Of a stretch of DNA of 16,218 nucleotides, positions 7,577 through 14,497 are shown piece after piece. The notes under the pieces were generated by a model, which ran no database searches, was not told the origin of the DNA, and was given only the letters and a program-made list of their open reading frames with translations. Position 1 is the first letter of the stretch. Each line of letters opens with the position of its first letter. The stretch comes from Actinomycetes bacterium (GTDB taxonomy: Bacteria; Actinomycetota; Acidimicrobiia; Acidimicrobiales; Microtrichaceae): positions 1 through 16,218 of the forward strand of contig JAEZFI010000249.1 in NCBI GenBank assembly GCA_023437745.1, in the 5' to 3' direction. Position numbers and translations under genes: made by a program.

Positions 7577-7648
7577 GGGCCGTACGCTAATGGTTCGGCA
7601 CGTCGTCGGCTGGCCCAGTGCGGGTGGCCCACGGGAGCCCGCCCCCTC

Positions 7649-8716
7649 ATGCCCCACCACGCCATCGCCTGCCACGATCTCGCCCGGAGCTTCGACGGCC
7701 GCGTGGCGGTGGACCACCTCGACCTGGAGGTGGAGGCCGGGACGGTGCTCGCGCTCCTCGGGCCGAACGGGGCCGGCAAGACCACGACCATCCGCCTGCT
7801 GAACGGGGTGCTCCTCCCGGACGCGGGGTGGAGCCGGGTCCTCGGGATGGACCCGGCCACCGAGGGCGACGAGCTCCGGCGGCACACCGGCGTGCTCACC
7901 GAGAACGCCGGTCTCGACGATCGCCTCACCGCACGGGAGAACCTCGTGGCGGTCGCCCGGATGCGCGGCATGCCGCGCCCCGCGGCGGACCAGCGGGTCA
8001 TGGAGCTGCTCGAGCGGTTCGGCATGTCCGCCCACGCCGACACCCGCTGCCAGGGCTTCTCGACCGGGCAGCGCCGGCGGGTCGCGCTCGCCCGGGCGTT
8101 CGTGGCCGACCCCCAGGTGCTGTTCCTCGACGAGCCCACGAGCGGGCTCGACCCCGCGGCGACCGACGACGTCGTGACGCTCATCGACCAGATGGCCAGG
8201 GAGCACGGCCGGACCGTGGTCCTGTGCACGCACTTCCTCGAGGAGGCGGCGCAGGTGGCCGACCAGCTCGCCATCCTCCAGTCGGGACGGCTGCTCGTGT
8301 CGGGCAGTCCCGACGCGCTCGCCGCCGAGTTCTGGCCCGCCCGCCAGGTGGACGTCGACCTCGGCCAGCCGGCGGGTCCGCTGTTGGTCGAGCTGACCCG
8401 CACCCTGCCGGGCGTCGACGCAGTCGCGGCCACCGACACCGGCGCCCGCTTCGACATCGCAGACGCCGACGTGGTGCCGCGGCTGGTCCGAGCGCTCGTC
8501 GAGGCCGGCGCCGCGATCCACGGGGTCGGTGCGGTGCGCCGGGACCTGGGCGACATCTACTTCGCCGTGCTCGACCGCTTCGGGCTCGGCCACCTCGGCC
8601 TCCGAGCCGCTGACGGCGCGGACGGGGCCGCCACCGCGCCGGGTCACCCGACCCCGCCCGCTCCCCCGGCTCCTCCCGCTCCTCCGCCCGCCGCACCACC
8701 GGAACTGGTCTCGTGA
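7649..8716 (+). CDS. ABC transporter ATP-binding protein (NatA/CcmA-like)
   Basis: This is the nucleotide-binding subunit of an ABC-2-type exporter. Motifs are Walker A GPNGAGKTT (38-46), a signature that reads FSTGQRRR rather than LSGGQ (137-144), Walker B VLFLDEP (157-163) with the catalytic Glu, D-loop SGLDPAA, and switch His195 in CTHFLEEA. At the Q-loop the sequence is GVLTENAGLD, so the usual Gln is absent; this is seen in some NatA-type proteins. Residues 225-315 form a C-terminal extension, followed by a Pro/Ala-rich tail (about 333-352) rich in PPA repeats. The ATG at 7649 has GGGAG 11 bases upstream. The stop overlaps the permease GTG as GTGA, so both subunits are probably made together. 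The substrate is unknown. Confidence 0.95.
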   Translation: MPHHAIACHDLARSFDGRVAVDHLDLEVEAGTVLALLGPNGAGKTTTIRLLNGVLLPDAGWSRVLGMDPATEGDELRRHTGVLTENAGLDDRLTARENLVAVARMRGMPRPAADQRVMELLERFGMSAHADTRCQGFSTGQRRRVALARAFVADPQVLFLDEPTSGLDPAATDDVVTLIDQMAREHGRTVVLCTHFLEEAAQVADQLAILQSGRLLVSGSPDALAAEFWPARQVDVDLGQPAGPLLVELTRTLPGVDAVAATDTGARFDIADADVVPRLVRALVEAGAAIHGVGAVRRDLGDIYFAVLDRFGLGHLGLRAADGADGAATAPGHPTPPAPPAPPAPPPAAPPELVS

Positions 8717-9588
8717 CCGCGACGGCCGAGCCCGTCGGGCGGATGGACGTCGACGCGCGTGCCGGGCGCAGGGCTCGGCGCGGCTACGACCTCGGGGTGG
8801 TCCGGGCGATCGTGGCCAAGGACCTGGCCGCCATCCGGCGCTCCAAGGCGATCATGGTGCCGATGCTGCTGGTGCCGGGGATCCTCCTCCTCGGTCTGCC
8901 CGCCGCCATCGCACTGGCCGCCCGGGGTGGCAGCGGCGCCGACCTCTCCGGACTGCTGGGCCGGCTGCCCACCGAGATGGTCGCACCGATCCTCGACCGG
9001 CCACCCGCCGAGCACCTGCTCCTCCTCGTGAACGGGTACCTGCTGCTGCCGCTGTTCCTCGTCGTGCCGCTCATGGTGTCGGCGGTGCTCGCGGCAGACG
9101 CCTTCGCCGGCGAGAAGGAGCGGCGGACGCTGGAGACGCTGCTGCACCTGCCGGTCCGCGAGCGCGACCTCTACGTCGCCAAGCTGGCGGTCGCCTACCT
9201 GCCCACGATGGCGCTGAGCTGGAGCGCGTTCGTCGTGTTCTGCGCCATCAGCAACATCATCGGCTGGCCGGTGATGGGTCGGATCTTCCTGCCGACCGTC
9301 GAGTGGCTGATCGTGATCGGCTGGGTCGCTCCCGCGGTGGCGGCCCTGGGGCTCGGGATCATGGTCCGCATCTCGGCCCGAGCGAACACCACGCAGGAGG
9401 CCAACCAGCTCGGTGGCGCCGTGATCATGCCGCTCATCATCGGCACGATCGGGCAGGCCAGCGGGCTGCTGCTCCTCGATCCCCTGCTGATCGGCGCGAT
9501 CGGGCTGGTCGTGTGGGTCATCGCGCTGTGGCTGATCCGCGGCGGCATGCGCCGGTTCTCCCGCGACCGCATCGCCACCCGGCTGTAG
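8713..9588 (+). CDS. ABC-2 type transporter permease (NatB-like)
   Basis: This 291-residue membrane subunit pairs with the ATPase encoded just before it, whose stop codon it overlaps by 4 bases (GTGA). After a basic N-terminus and the VVRAIVAKDLAAIRRSKA coupling region come about six hydrophobic spans: roughly 48-70, 102-130, 160-178, 196-218, 232-252 and 255-275. The block GEKERRTLETLLHLPVRERD (115-134) is the cytoplasmic motif of NatB/ABC-2 permeases that contacts the ATPase. It is probably a cytoplasmic membrane exporter of a small molecule, lipid or ion. No substrate-specific feature is visible. It ends 39 bases before the converging stop of the 31-residue peptide gene; no strong terminator is visible between them. 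Confidence 0.92.
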   Translation: MTATAEPVGRMDVDARAGRRARRGYDLGVVRAIVAKDLAAIRRSKAIMVPMLLVPGILLLGLPAAIALAARGGSGADLSGLLGRLPTEMVAPILDRPPAEHLLLLVNGYLLLPLFLVVPLMVSAVLAADAFAGEKERRTLETLLHLPVRERDLYVAKLAVAYLPTMALSWSAFVVFCAISNIIGWPVMGRIFLPTVEWLIVIGWVAPAVAALGLGIMVRISARANTTQEANQLGGAVIMPLIIGTIGQASGLLLLDPLLIGAIGLVVWVIALWLIRGGMRRFSRDRIATRL

Positions 9589-9627
9589 CTGCCGCCGGGA
9601 ACCCCCGTCCGGGAGGGTGCGCGCCCG

Positions 9628-9723
9628 TCAGCCCTGGTTGACGGAGAGCGCGAGCTGCAGCGCGGCGGCGCCGAGCAGCAGGATCAGCAGGACGACGATC
9701 GCGATCGTGGTGCCGCGCCTCAT
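9628..9723 (-). CDS. 31-residue single-span membrane peptide
   Basis: This small gene begins with ATG at 9723, overlapping the TGA of the DUF62 gene as ATGA. A full AGGAGG ribosome site lies 7 bases upstream, the strongest in the window. It encodes 31 residues: a short basic N-terminus (MRRG), one hydrophobic span of about 20 residues (TIAIVVLLILLLGAAALQLAL) and a short polar tail ending in NQG. The charge pattern suggests an N-in, single-pass inner-membrane peptide. I do not recognise a family. Translational coupling and the ribosome site support it as real; its size and composition leave open a chance open frame. It might anchor or regulate a partner from the same operon. Confidence 0.6.
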   Translation of the reverse strand: MRRGTTIAIVVLLILLLGAAALQLALSVNQG

Positions 9724-10619
9724 CCCGCCACCTCCTGATCCCTCCGCCCGAGGGCGACGGGCGTGCGGATCGGATCGATGGCGGTCTCGCCGACCGGCAG
9801 CAGGTGGACGGCGTCGCCCGCCCCGATGCCGAGCTCCTCGGCGGCCGACGTGCGATCCGCGGCCAGCACCACCAGCCCGCACGAGTCGACGATGAGCCCC
9901 AGCTCCCCGACGCCGACGTCGGCGAAGGTCACGACGATCGAGGCGATCCGGGTCCGGCCGCCGAGCGACAGCTGGGCCCGCTCGCCGAAGGGCTCGAGGT
10001 CGCCGGCGTCCAGGTTGAGCTGGGCGTTGCCGAAGCGGTCCACCCACAGCACCTCCGCGACGAGGGCGCCGTCCTCGTGGCGGGCCACGGGCAGCAGCCC
10101 GGGGCGGAGCGAGTGCGCCTCGATCACCGTCCCCATCTCGACGAGCGGGACCCCGTTGCAGAGGTGTGCGGCGACCGGCGCGAAGACGTCGCGGGCGGCG
10201 AACGTCGGCCCGGCACCCTCGAGGTGGCGGCTGGTGTCGTCGAGCTCCACGACCACCTCCGCCCCGCCGACCATGGCCACGGCGGCGGCGAGCAGGCCGT
10301 TGTCGGGGCCGATCAGCACGGCGCGCCCGCCCGCGACCGAGACGGCCACGGCGCGCCCGTCGGTCGGGGCACTGGGGTCGACGGCAGCGATGATCACGCC
10401 CGGGCTCACGTACTGGACGCTGCGGGCGAGCGCGATCGAGGCCGCGCGCACGTCGAGCGGCGGGAGGTCGTGGGCGAGATCCACGACGCGCACGGCCGGG
10501 GCCATCTGGGCGAGCACCGAGTGGACGACGCCGACCGACTCGTCGGTGGTGCCGAGGTCCGAGAGGAAGGTGACGGTGTCGTACGTCGTGGCGCCGACCG
10601 CGTCGACCTCGGTGCTCAT
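9720..10619 (-). CDS. SAM hydrolase (DUF62 / SAM hydroxide adenosyltransferase)-family protein with altered active site
   Basis: This 299-residue protein matches the family of SAM hydroxide adenosyltransferases and SAM-dependent halogenases. The SAM-binding blocks are TFLSDLGTTDESVG (17-30), VVDLAHDLPPLDVRAA (45-60), IGPDNGLL (103-110), RDVFAPVAAHL (143-153) and the C-terminal domain WVDRFGNAQLNL (192-203). Two expected catalytic features differ. The usual TFHGRD reads TFAARD, so the catalytic His is Ala141. The DPGVGTERR loop is DPSAPTDGR, with Asp81 kept but the first Arg replaced by Gly and only the next Arg (89) present. Hydrolysis may be weak, lost or changed. The ATG at 10619 overlaps the proC stop (ATGA), and its own stop overlaps the 31-residue peptide start. 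No halogenase feature is visible. Confidence 0.88.
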   Translation of the reverse strand: MSTEVDAVGATTYDTVTFLSDLGTTDESVGVVHSVLAQMAPAVRVVDLAHDLPPLDVRAASIALARSVQYVSPGVIIAAVDPSAPTDGRAVAVSVAGGRAVLIGPDNGLLAAAVAMVGGAEVVVELDDTSRHLEGAGPTFAARDVFAPVAAHLCNGVPLVEMGTVIEAHSLRPGLLPVARHEDGALVAEVLWVDRFGNAQLNLDAGDLEPFGERAQLSLGGRTRIASIVVTFADVGVGELGLIVDSCGLVVLAADRTSAAEELGIGAGDAVHLLPVGETAIDPIRTPVALGRRDQEVAG

Positions 10620-11404
10620 CGGCCCATCTCCCGTGAACGATCACGGGCCGCGCACACGGCGTCGACCAGCGCGGCGCGGAGGCCGCGCTGCTCCAGCACC
10701 TGGACCGCAGCAGCCGTGGTGCCGCCCGGCGACGTGACCGCCGCGCGCAGCTCGGCCGCGCTCTGCCCGCTCTCGAGCAGCATGTGGCCCGCGCCGACCA
10801 GCGTCTGGTGGGCGAGCGCCTCGGCCATCGGGCGGGGCAGCCCGACCAGCACGCCGGCGTCGACCAGCGCCTCGGCCACGAGGAAGACGTAGGCCGGTCC
10901 GGAACCGGAGAGGCCGGTCACGGCGTCGATGGCCGCCTCGTCCACCCGGACCACGAGTCCGACCGCCGACAGGAGCTCCTCCGCCCAGTCGAGGTCCTCG
11001 GGCCCCGCGTGGGTGCCACCGGTGATCGCCGCGGCGCCGCGTCCGACCAGCGACGGCGTGTTCGGCATCGCCCGGATGACGGGCACCGGCGCACCCGCTG
11101 CGTCCTCCAGGGCCGCCAGCGAGACCCCGGCGGCGATGGACAGGAGGCGGCCCTTGCCGGCGGCGACGGCCTCGCGCACCACGTCCGGGACGCCCGCCGG
11201 CTTGGTGGCGACGATGGTGCCGTCGGCGCTGCCGATCCGGTCGGTCACGGCGATGCCCGGGAACTGCGCGCTCAGCTCGGCCCGCCGGGCCTCGACGGCC
11301 TCGACGACGACCACGTCGCCCGGAGCGCACCACTCGGCGGCCAGGATCCCGGCGAGGAGCGCTTCGCCCATCCGACCGCCACCGACGAGTTGCAGACGTG
11401 TCAC
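10616..11404 (-). CDS. proC: Pyrroline-5-carboxylate reductase
   Basis: ProC reduces pyrroline-5-carboxylate to proline, the last step of proline synthesis. The 262-residue protein has an N-terminal Rossmann fold with LVGGGRMGEALLAG (6-19), followed by ATKPAGVPDVV, IRAMPNTPSLVGRG and the C-terminal signature region GLSGSGPAYVFLVAEALVDAGV to TSPGGTTAAAV. The GTG at 11404 is preceded by TAGGGTGG. This could be a weak ribosome site or a -10 box placed 6 bases before the start codon, and the sequence does not decide between them. It overlaps the DUF62-family gene by 4 bases. In many actinobacteria proC lies in the same broad neighbourhood as mshA and the hem genes. Nothing in the protein looks damaged. 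Confidence 0.96.
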   Translation of the reverse strand: MTRLQLVGGGRMGEALLAGILAAEWCAPGDVVVVEAVEARRAELSAQFPGIAVTDRIGSADGTIVATKPAGVPDVVREAVAAGKGRLLSIAAGVSLAALEDAAGAPVPVIRAMPNTPSLVGRGAAAITGGTHAGPEDLDWAEELLSAVGLVVRVDEAAIDAVTGLSGSGPAYVFLVAEALVDAGVLVGLPRPMAEALAHQTLVGAGHMLLESGQSAAELRAAVTSPGGTTAAAVQVLEQRGLRAALVDAVCAARDRSREMGR

Positions 11405-11469
11405 GGCGCCACCCTACCGCCGGGCCGCGCGCCGCTCGCCGGGCCGGCCGTGGCCGATGCCCTCCGGAG

Positions 11470-11507
11470 CGGGCGGGGAGGTCGCTTCCCCGAGCCGTCC
11501 CCGCCCG
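11470..11507 (-). terminator. 10-bp inverted repeat between YbjN-domain gene and proC
   Basis: The arms CGGGCGGGGA (11470-11479) and TCCCCGCCCG (11498-11507) pair perfectly over 10 bp around an 18-base loop. A shorter alternative stem, GGGGA with TCCCC, can form inside it. It lies about 105 bases after the YbjN-domain stop and about 66 bases upstream of proC, the only sizeable structure in this 207-base gap. It may be a terminator for the mshA unit or a proC leader element; there is no T-tract. Confidence 0.35.
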
Positions 11508-11611
11508 TCCCGGGGGGCACGGATGAACCTACGTGAGAGGACACGACACGTCACCGGTAGCCCTTCCCTTGCGCGCCCGGCCTCGCCGTGCCACCCGGTG
11601 CCGCGGGACGG

Positions 11612-12079
11612 TCAGCCCTTGAACTTCGAGGCGAAGCCGATCCGCATCGCGGGGCGGAAGCACAGCTCCATGTACTCGTAGACCGACCCGAGCATCCGAT
11701 CGAGCTCGGCCTCGGTCACCGTCGCGTTGGGGATCTCGCCCATCAGGAAGATGCCGTCCTCGTCGCCGATGGCGAAGCGGTAGCCGTGGAGCTTGGCGTT
11801 CCGCCGCAGCAGGTGCTCGTACAGCTCGCCCTCCTGCTCCTCGGGCGCCGGCATCATGTAGCTCTCGAAGTGCAGGTTGCGCTGCCGCAGCACCACCCAC
11901 ACCGAGAACACCGACTTCTGCTCGCCCAGCATCCGGACGAACCACCGGCGTTCGTCGGTCTGGGTGTCCCGCACCACCTCCTCGATGGCGGGGTTCTCGT
12001 CGAGGTGCACCCGGAGCCAGCCGTCGATCTGCGCCTCGAGCCGGTCGAGCTCGTCGGGGGTGGAGGGTTCGGTGAACAT
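11612..12079 (-). CDS. YbjN domain-containing protein (Rv0487-like neighbour of mshA)
   Basis: This 155-residue cytosolic protein matches the YbjN / type III secretion chaperone-like fold. Features are an acidic N-terminal helix (DELDRLEAQIDGWLRVHL), WFVRMLGEQKSVFSVWVVLRQRNLHFESYMMP with aromatic beta strands, a helix with EHLLRRNAKLHGYRFAIGDEDGIFLMGEIP, and a closing helix with ELDRMLGSVYEYME. The ATG at 12079 has GGAG 7 bases upstream and lies 11 bases after the mshA stop. A YbjN-like gene directly after mshA is conserved in actinobacteria (Rv0486-Rv0487 in Mycobacterium tuberculosis, from memory). The biochemical role is unknown; the pairing hints at a link with MshA or mycothiol, but that is inference. 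Confidence 0.85.
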   Translation of the reverse strand: MFTEPSTPDELDRLEAQIDGWLRVHLDENPAIEEVVRDTQTDERRWFVRMLGEQKSVFSVWVVLRQRNLHFESYMMPAPEEQEGELYEHLLRRNAKLHGYRFAIGDEDGIFLMGEIPNATVTEAELDRMLGSVYEYMELCFRPAMRIGFASKFKG

Positions 12080-12090
12080 CGTCGACTCCG

Positions 12091-13353
12091 TCAGGCTCCG
12101 CACGAGACGAGGGATCGCTCGGCGAGGTCGGCATAGCACCGCCGCAGGCGGCCGGCAGCGGCGGACCAGGTGTAGAGCTGCGCGCGTTCGGCGGCGCGGG
12201 CACCCATGTGGGCTGCGAGCTCCGGGTCGGAGAGCACCTGGTCGATGGCCGACGCGAAGGCGCCCGAGGAGCGTCGGGGGACGAGGAGCCCGGTGTCGCC
12301 GTCGACCACGAGTCGCGACAGGCCGCCCACGGCCGACGCCACGACGGGGATGCCGCACGCTGCCGCTTCGAGCGCCACCAGGCCGAACGACTCGCTGCGG
12401 CTGGGGACGACCACGACGTCGGCGGCCCGGTAGTAGGAGGAGAGGAGGTGATGGGGCTGCGGCTCGACCCACGTGATCCGGTCGGCCACCCCGAGGTCCG
12501 TCGCCAGGGCCTCCACCCGGGCCAGCTCCGCGGCACCACCTGCGCCGCTGACCCCGCCGACCACGACGAGGCGCGCGCCCGGCGTGGCGAGCTCCGCCAG
12601 CGCCGCCACGGCCAGGTCCAGGCCCTTGAGCGGCTGGATCCTCCCGACGAACAGGAGCGTGGGGGCATCGGGCAGGGCGGCCGCCCAGCGGGCGCCGGCT
12701 CTGTCGCCGGGCGAGAAGAACGCCCGGTCGACGCCGGGCGCCACCAGCTCGATGCGGTCGGCCCGGGCGCCGTACAGCTCCACGAGCTGCATCGCCTCGA
12801 GCGGCGTTGCGGCGGTCACGGCGTCCGAGCAGCCGATGATCTCGGTCTCGGCGACCGCACGCGCCTCGGGCTCGTGGTCGCCGCCCTCGGTCTTGACGCG
12901 GGCGAGGGTGTGGAACGTGGAGACGAGCGGCAGCGACAGCTCGTGCTTGATGCGGTGCGCCGCCATGCCGGACAGCCAGTAGTTGGCGTGGATGGCGGTG
13001 ACGTCGCCCTGCTCCGCGATGTCGTTGCCGACCCATTCGCCGAACGCGGACACGAGGGACTGGAGGTCCTCCTTGGCGACCGTCGCCGGCCCGACGGGGA
13101 CGTGCACGACGTCGAACCCGGGCTCGACGGCGACCAGCGGGTCCGCTGCCTCGTCCTCCCGGCGCACGTAGCAGCGCACGGGCACGCCGGCGCGGGCGAG
13201 CGCACCGCCCAGCTCCCGGACGAAGACGTTCATCCCGCCGCCGTCGCCGTGCCCGGGCTGGGCCAGCGGCGAGGTGTGCATCGACACCATGGCGACGGTT
13301 CCCACGAGCGGGTCCAACCTCCGCTCCCCCGGCCTGATTCCTTCGCCGGTCAC
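12091..13353 (-). CDS. mshA: D-inositol-3-phosphate N-acetylglucosaminyltransferase MshA-type (GT4)
   Basis: This 420-residue GT-B glycosyltransferase fits MshA, which joins UDP-GlcNAc to inositol-3-phosphate in the first step of mycothiol synthesis. Diagnostic features are SMHTSPLAQPGHGDGGGMNVFV (24-45), IHANYWLSGM (121-130), FHTLARVKTEGG (147-158), the sugar-nucleotide site FVGRIQPLKGLD (235-246) and the GT4 acidic motif ESFGLVALE (321-329). Family members outside mycothiol synthesis (sucrose-phosphate-type GT4) share parts of this. The GTG at 13353 has no clear ribosome site; a GTG at 13305 with GGAGG upstream is an alternative start. The gene follows the XRE regulator by 19 bases and precedes the YbjN-domain gene. 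mshB, mshC and mshD are not in the window. Confidence 0.82.
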   Translation of the reverse strand: MTGEGIRPGERRLDPLVGTVAMVSMHTSPLAQPGHGDGGGMNVFVRELGGALARAGVPVRCYVRREDEAADPLVAVEPGFDVVHVPVGPATVAKEDLQSLVSAFGEWVGNDIAEQGDVTAIHANYWLSGMAAHRIKHELSLPLVSTFHTLARVKTEGGDHEPEARAVAETEIIGCSDAVTAATPLEAMQLVELYGARADRIELVAPGVDRAFFSPGDRAGARWAAALPDAPTLLFVGRIQPLKGLDLAVAALAELATPGARLVVVGGVSGAGGAAELARVEALATDLGVADRITWVEPQPHHLLSSYYRAADVVVVPSRSESFGLVALEAAACGIPVVASAVGGLSRLVVDGDTGLLVPRRSSGAFASAIDQVLSDPELAAHMGARAAERAQLYTWSAAAGRLRRCYADLAERSLVSCGA

Positions 13354-13372
13354 GAACGCAGCGAGGGCAGGT

Positions 13373-13741
13373 TCACGACGCCGCGGACTCGGCGTCGTTC
13401 TCCTTGCGGAACGACTCGTAGATCCGGACGAGCGACTTCTTCTGATCCTCGTTGATGCTGGGGTCGCGGCGGATCTCGCCGATCACGTCGACGCCCTCGG
13501 TGGGCTCGTCGAGGATGCCGGCCCGCACGTAGAGGGTCTCGGAGGAGATCTCGAGGGCGCGGGCGATCTGCTGGAGGATCTCGGCCGACGGCTTGCGGAG
13601 ACCGCGCTCGATCTGGCTGAGGTAGGGGTTCGACACACCGGCGAGCTCGCTGAGCTTGCGCAGCGAGAGCTGGCCCACGTTGCGCTGCTCCCGGATGAAC
13701 TCACCCAGGTCGTGCCACCGCTTGTCGATCTCGTCCTTCAT
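13373..13741 (-). CDS. XRE-family transcriptional regulator
   Basis: This 122-residue regulator has an XRE/Cro-type helix-turn-helix at about 12-66. The recognition region ELAGVSNPYLSQIERGLRKPS is typical of a compact actinobacterial group that includes Rv0474 of M. tuberculosis (from memory). The rest, DEPTEGVDVIGEIRRDPSINEDQKKSLVRIYESFRKEN, is a short helical tail, perhaps for dimerisation. The ATG at 13741 has GAGGAG 7 bases upstream. A -10-like TACGCT lies at 13762-13767, and a GTTCGC repeat lies further upstream. It reads into mshA after 19 bases, so it may control or co-vary with mycothiol genes. The target genes and signal are unknown. Confidence 0.88.
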   Translation of the reverse strand: MKDEIDKRWHDLGEFIREQRNVGQLSLRKLSELAGVSNPYLSQIERGLRKPSAEILQQIARALEISSETLYVRAGILDEPTEGVDVIGEIRRDPSINEDQKKSLVRIYESFRKENDAESAAS

Positions 13742-13761
13742 CGCACGTCTCCTCGACGGTC

Positions 13762-13803
13762 AGCGTACCGGACGTCGTGCAGATGCTCGCGAACGCGAAC
13801 GCG
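13762..13803 (-). promoter_or_regulatory. Likely promoter and operator candidate of the XRE regulator
   Basis: On the minus strand a -10-like TACGCT (13762-13767) lies about 20 bases upstream of the XRE ATG. Upstream of it, at 13785-13800, GTTCGC occurs twice in tandem and the sequence continues as GAGC. GTTCGCGAGC is a palindrome with one mismatch. XRE repressors often bind such sites at their own promoters, so this is a candidate autoregulatory site. No good -35 box is visible. Confidence 0.35.
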
Positions 13804-13820
13804 CCGGATCGGGATCCCGG

Positions 13821-13842
13821 AGCGGCGACGGTCGGAGCCGCT
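13821..13842 (-). terminator. Hairpin after the RsiG-like gene
   Basis: AGCGGC and GCCGCT pair over 6 bp with a 10-base loop, starting 14 bases after the RsiG-like gene's stop. No T-tract follows. Position and direction suit a terminator separating this gene from the XRE gene, but the stem is short for such GC-rich DNA. Confidence 0.3.
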
Positions 13843-13855
13843 CGGAGCCGGAGCG

Positions 13856-14443
13856 TCAGCGCAGGAGGTCGTCGACCGACGCGGCGCCGGTGCGGTACCT
13901 CGACACGATCTCCTCCTGGAGCTCGTCGATGACCCGGTGCAGCTCGTGCCGCTTGGCCGACACCTGGCGTTCGAACCGCTCGAGGGCACCGGCGATCTCG
14001 GCGAGGCGCGCGTCGGTCGTGGCCTCGAGCTCGGCGAACTCGCTCGGCGCCACGATCTCGTCGAGCATCGACGAGAGGTCGTCGGCGAAGGCCGGCAGGT
14101 CGGTCTCCCGCGTGGGACGCGGCGTCCCGCCGCCCCGCGTGTGCTGCGCGAGGACCTCGGGCAGGCGGGCGAGGAGCTGCTCGGACGACGCCTCGGTGCC
14201 GTCGGCGCGGCGCTCGCTCTCGAGCATCACGATGTCGAGCCGCCCCTGCACCATCCGGCGGCCGTAGCTCAGCCCCGACTCGATCGCCTGGCAACGGTCA
14301 CGGACGTCGCGCAGCGCCACGATGTCGAGCTGTGAGACCACCCCGGGGTCGATGTCGTCGAGGAGGTGGTTCAAGAGATCGGTCACGTCAGGCTCCTGGG
14401 ACTGTCGCCGCCCGGCCTCCGGACGCTCGCCCGTGGTTTCCAT
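13856..14443 (-). CDS. rsiG: RsiG-like c-di-GMP-binding anti-sigma factor (aerial mycelium formation protein family)
   Basis: This 195-residue protein is predicted to form two long antiparallel helices separated by a less ordered link (about 100-130). In Streptomyces, RsiG binds the sigma factor WhiG when loaded with c-di-GMP, through the motif E(X)3S(X)2R(X)3Q(X)3D repeated on both helices. Here the first helix has a perfect motif: E55, S59, R62, Q66, D70. The second helix has the same register with one change: E158, S162, R165, H169, D173. The C-terminus RYRTGAASVDDLL is typical of the family as I recall it. The ATG at 14443 has GGGAG 9 bases upstream. It follows the CdsA-like gene by 54 bases. 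No sigma factor gene or diguanylate cyclase is in this window, so the partner is unknown. Confidence 0.82.
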   Translation of the reverse strand: METTGERPEAGRRQSQEPDVTDLLNHLLDDIDPGVVSQLDIVALRDVRDRCQAIESGLSYGRRMVQGRLDIVMLESERRADGTEASSEQLLARLPEVLAQHTRGGGTPRPTRETDLPAFADDLSSMLDEIVAPSEFAELEATTDARLAEIAGALERFERQVSAKRHELHRVIDELQEEIVSRYRTGAASVDDLLR

Positions 14444-14497
14444 CGGCGCATTCTCCCAGGAGTTGAGGTGATGTGGGGGACCCCCGCCGAGGGTCGC

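Noticed and set aside
8645..8704. PPA-coding repeats as a separate tandem repeat element
   Set aside because: The repeats are in frame and encode the proline/alanine tail of the ATPase; they are short and imperfect.
9589..9627. A terminator between the converging permease and peptide genes
   Set aside because: Only an imperfect ACCC/GGGT stem is visible in this 39-base gap, with no T-tract; not strong enough to list.
11405..11416. TAGGGT 6 bases before the proC GTG as a leaderless promoter
   Set aside because: The same TAGGGT occurs before cobA/hemD, where it is simply the hemC stop plus a ribosome site, and no -35 box is present; ambiguous, so only mentioned under proC.
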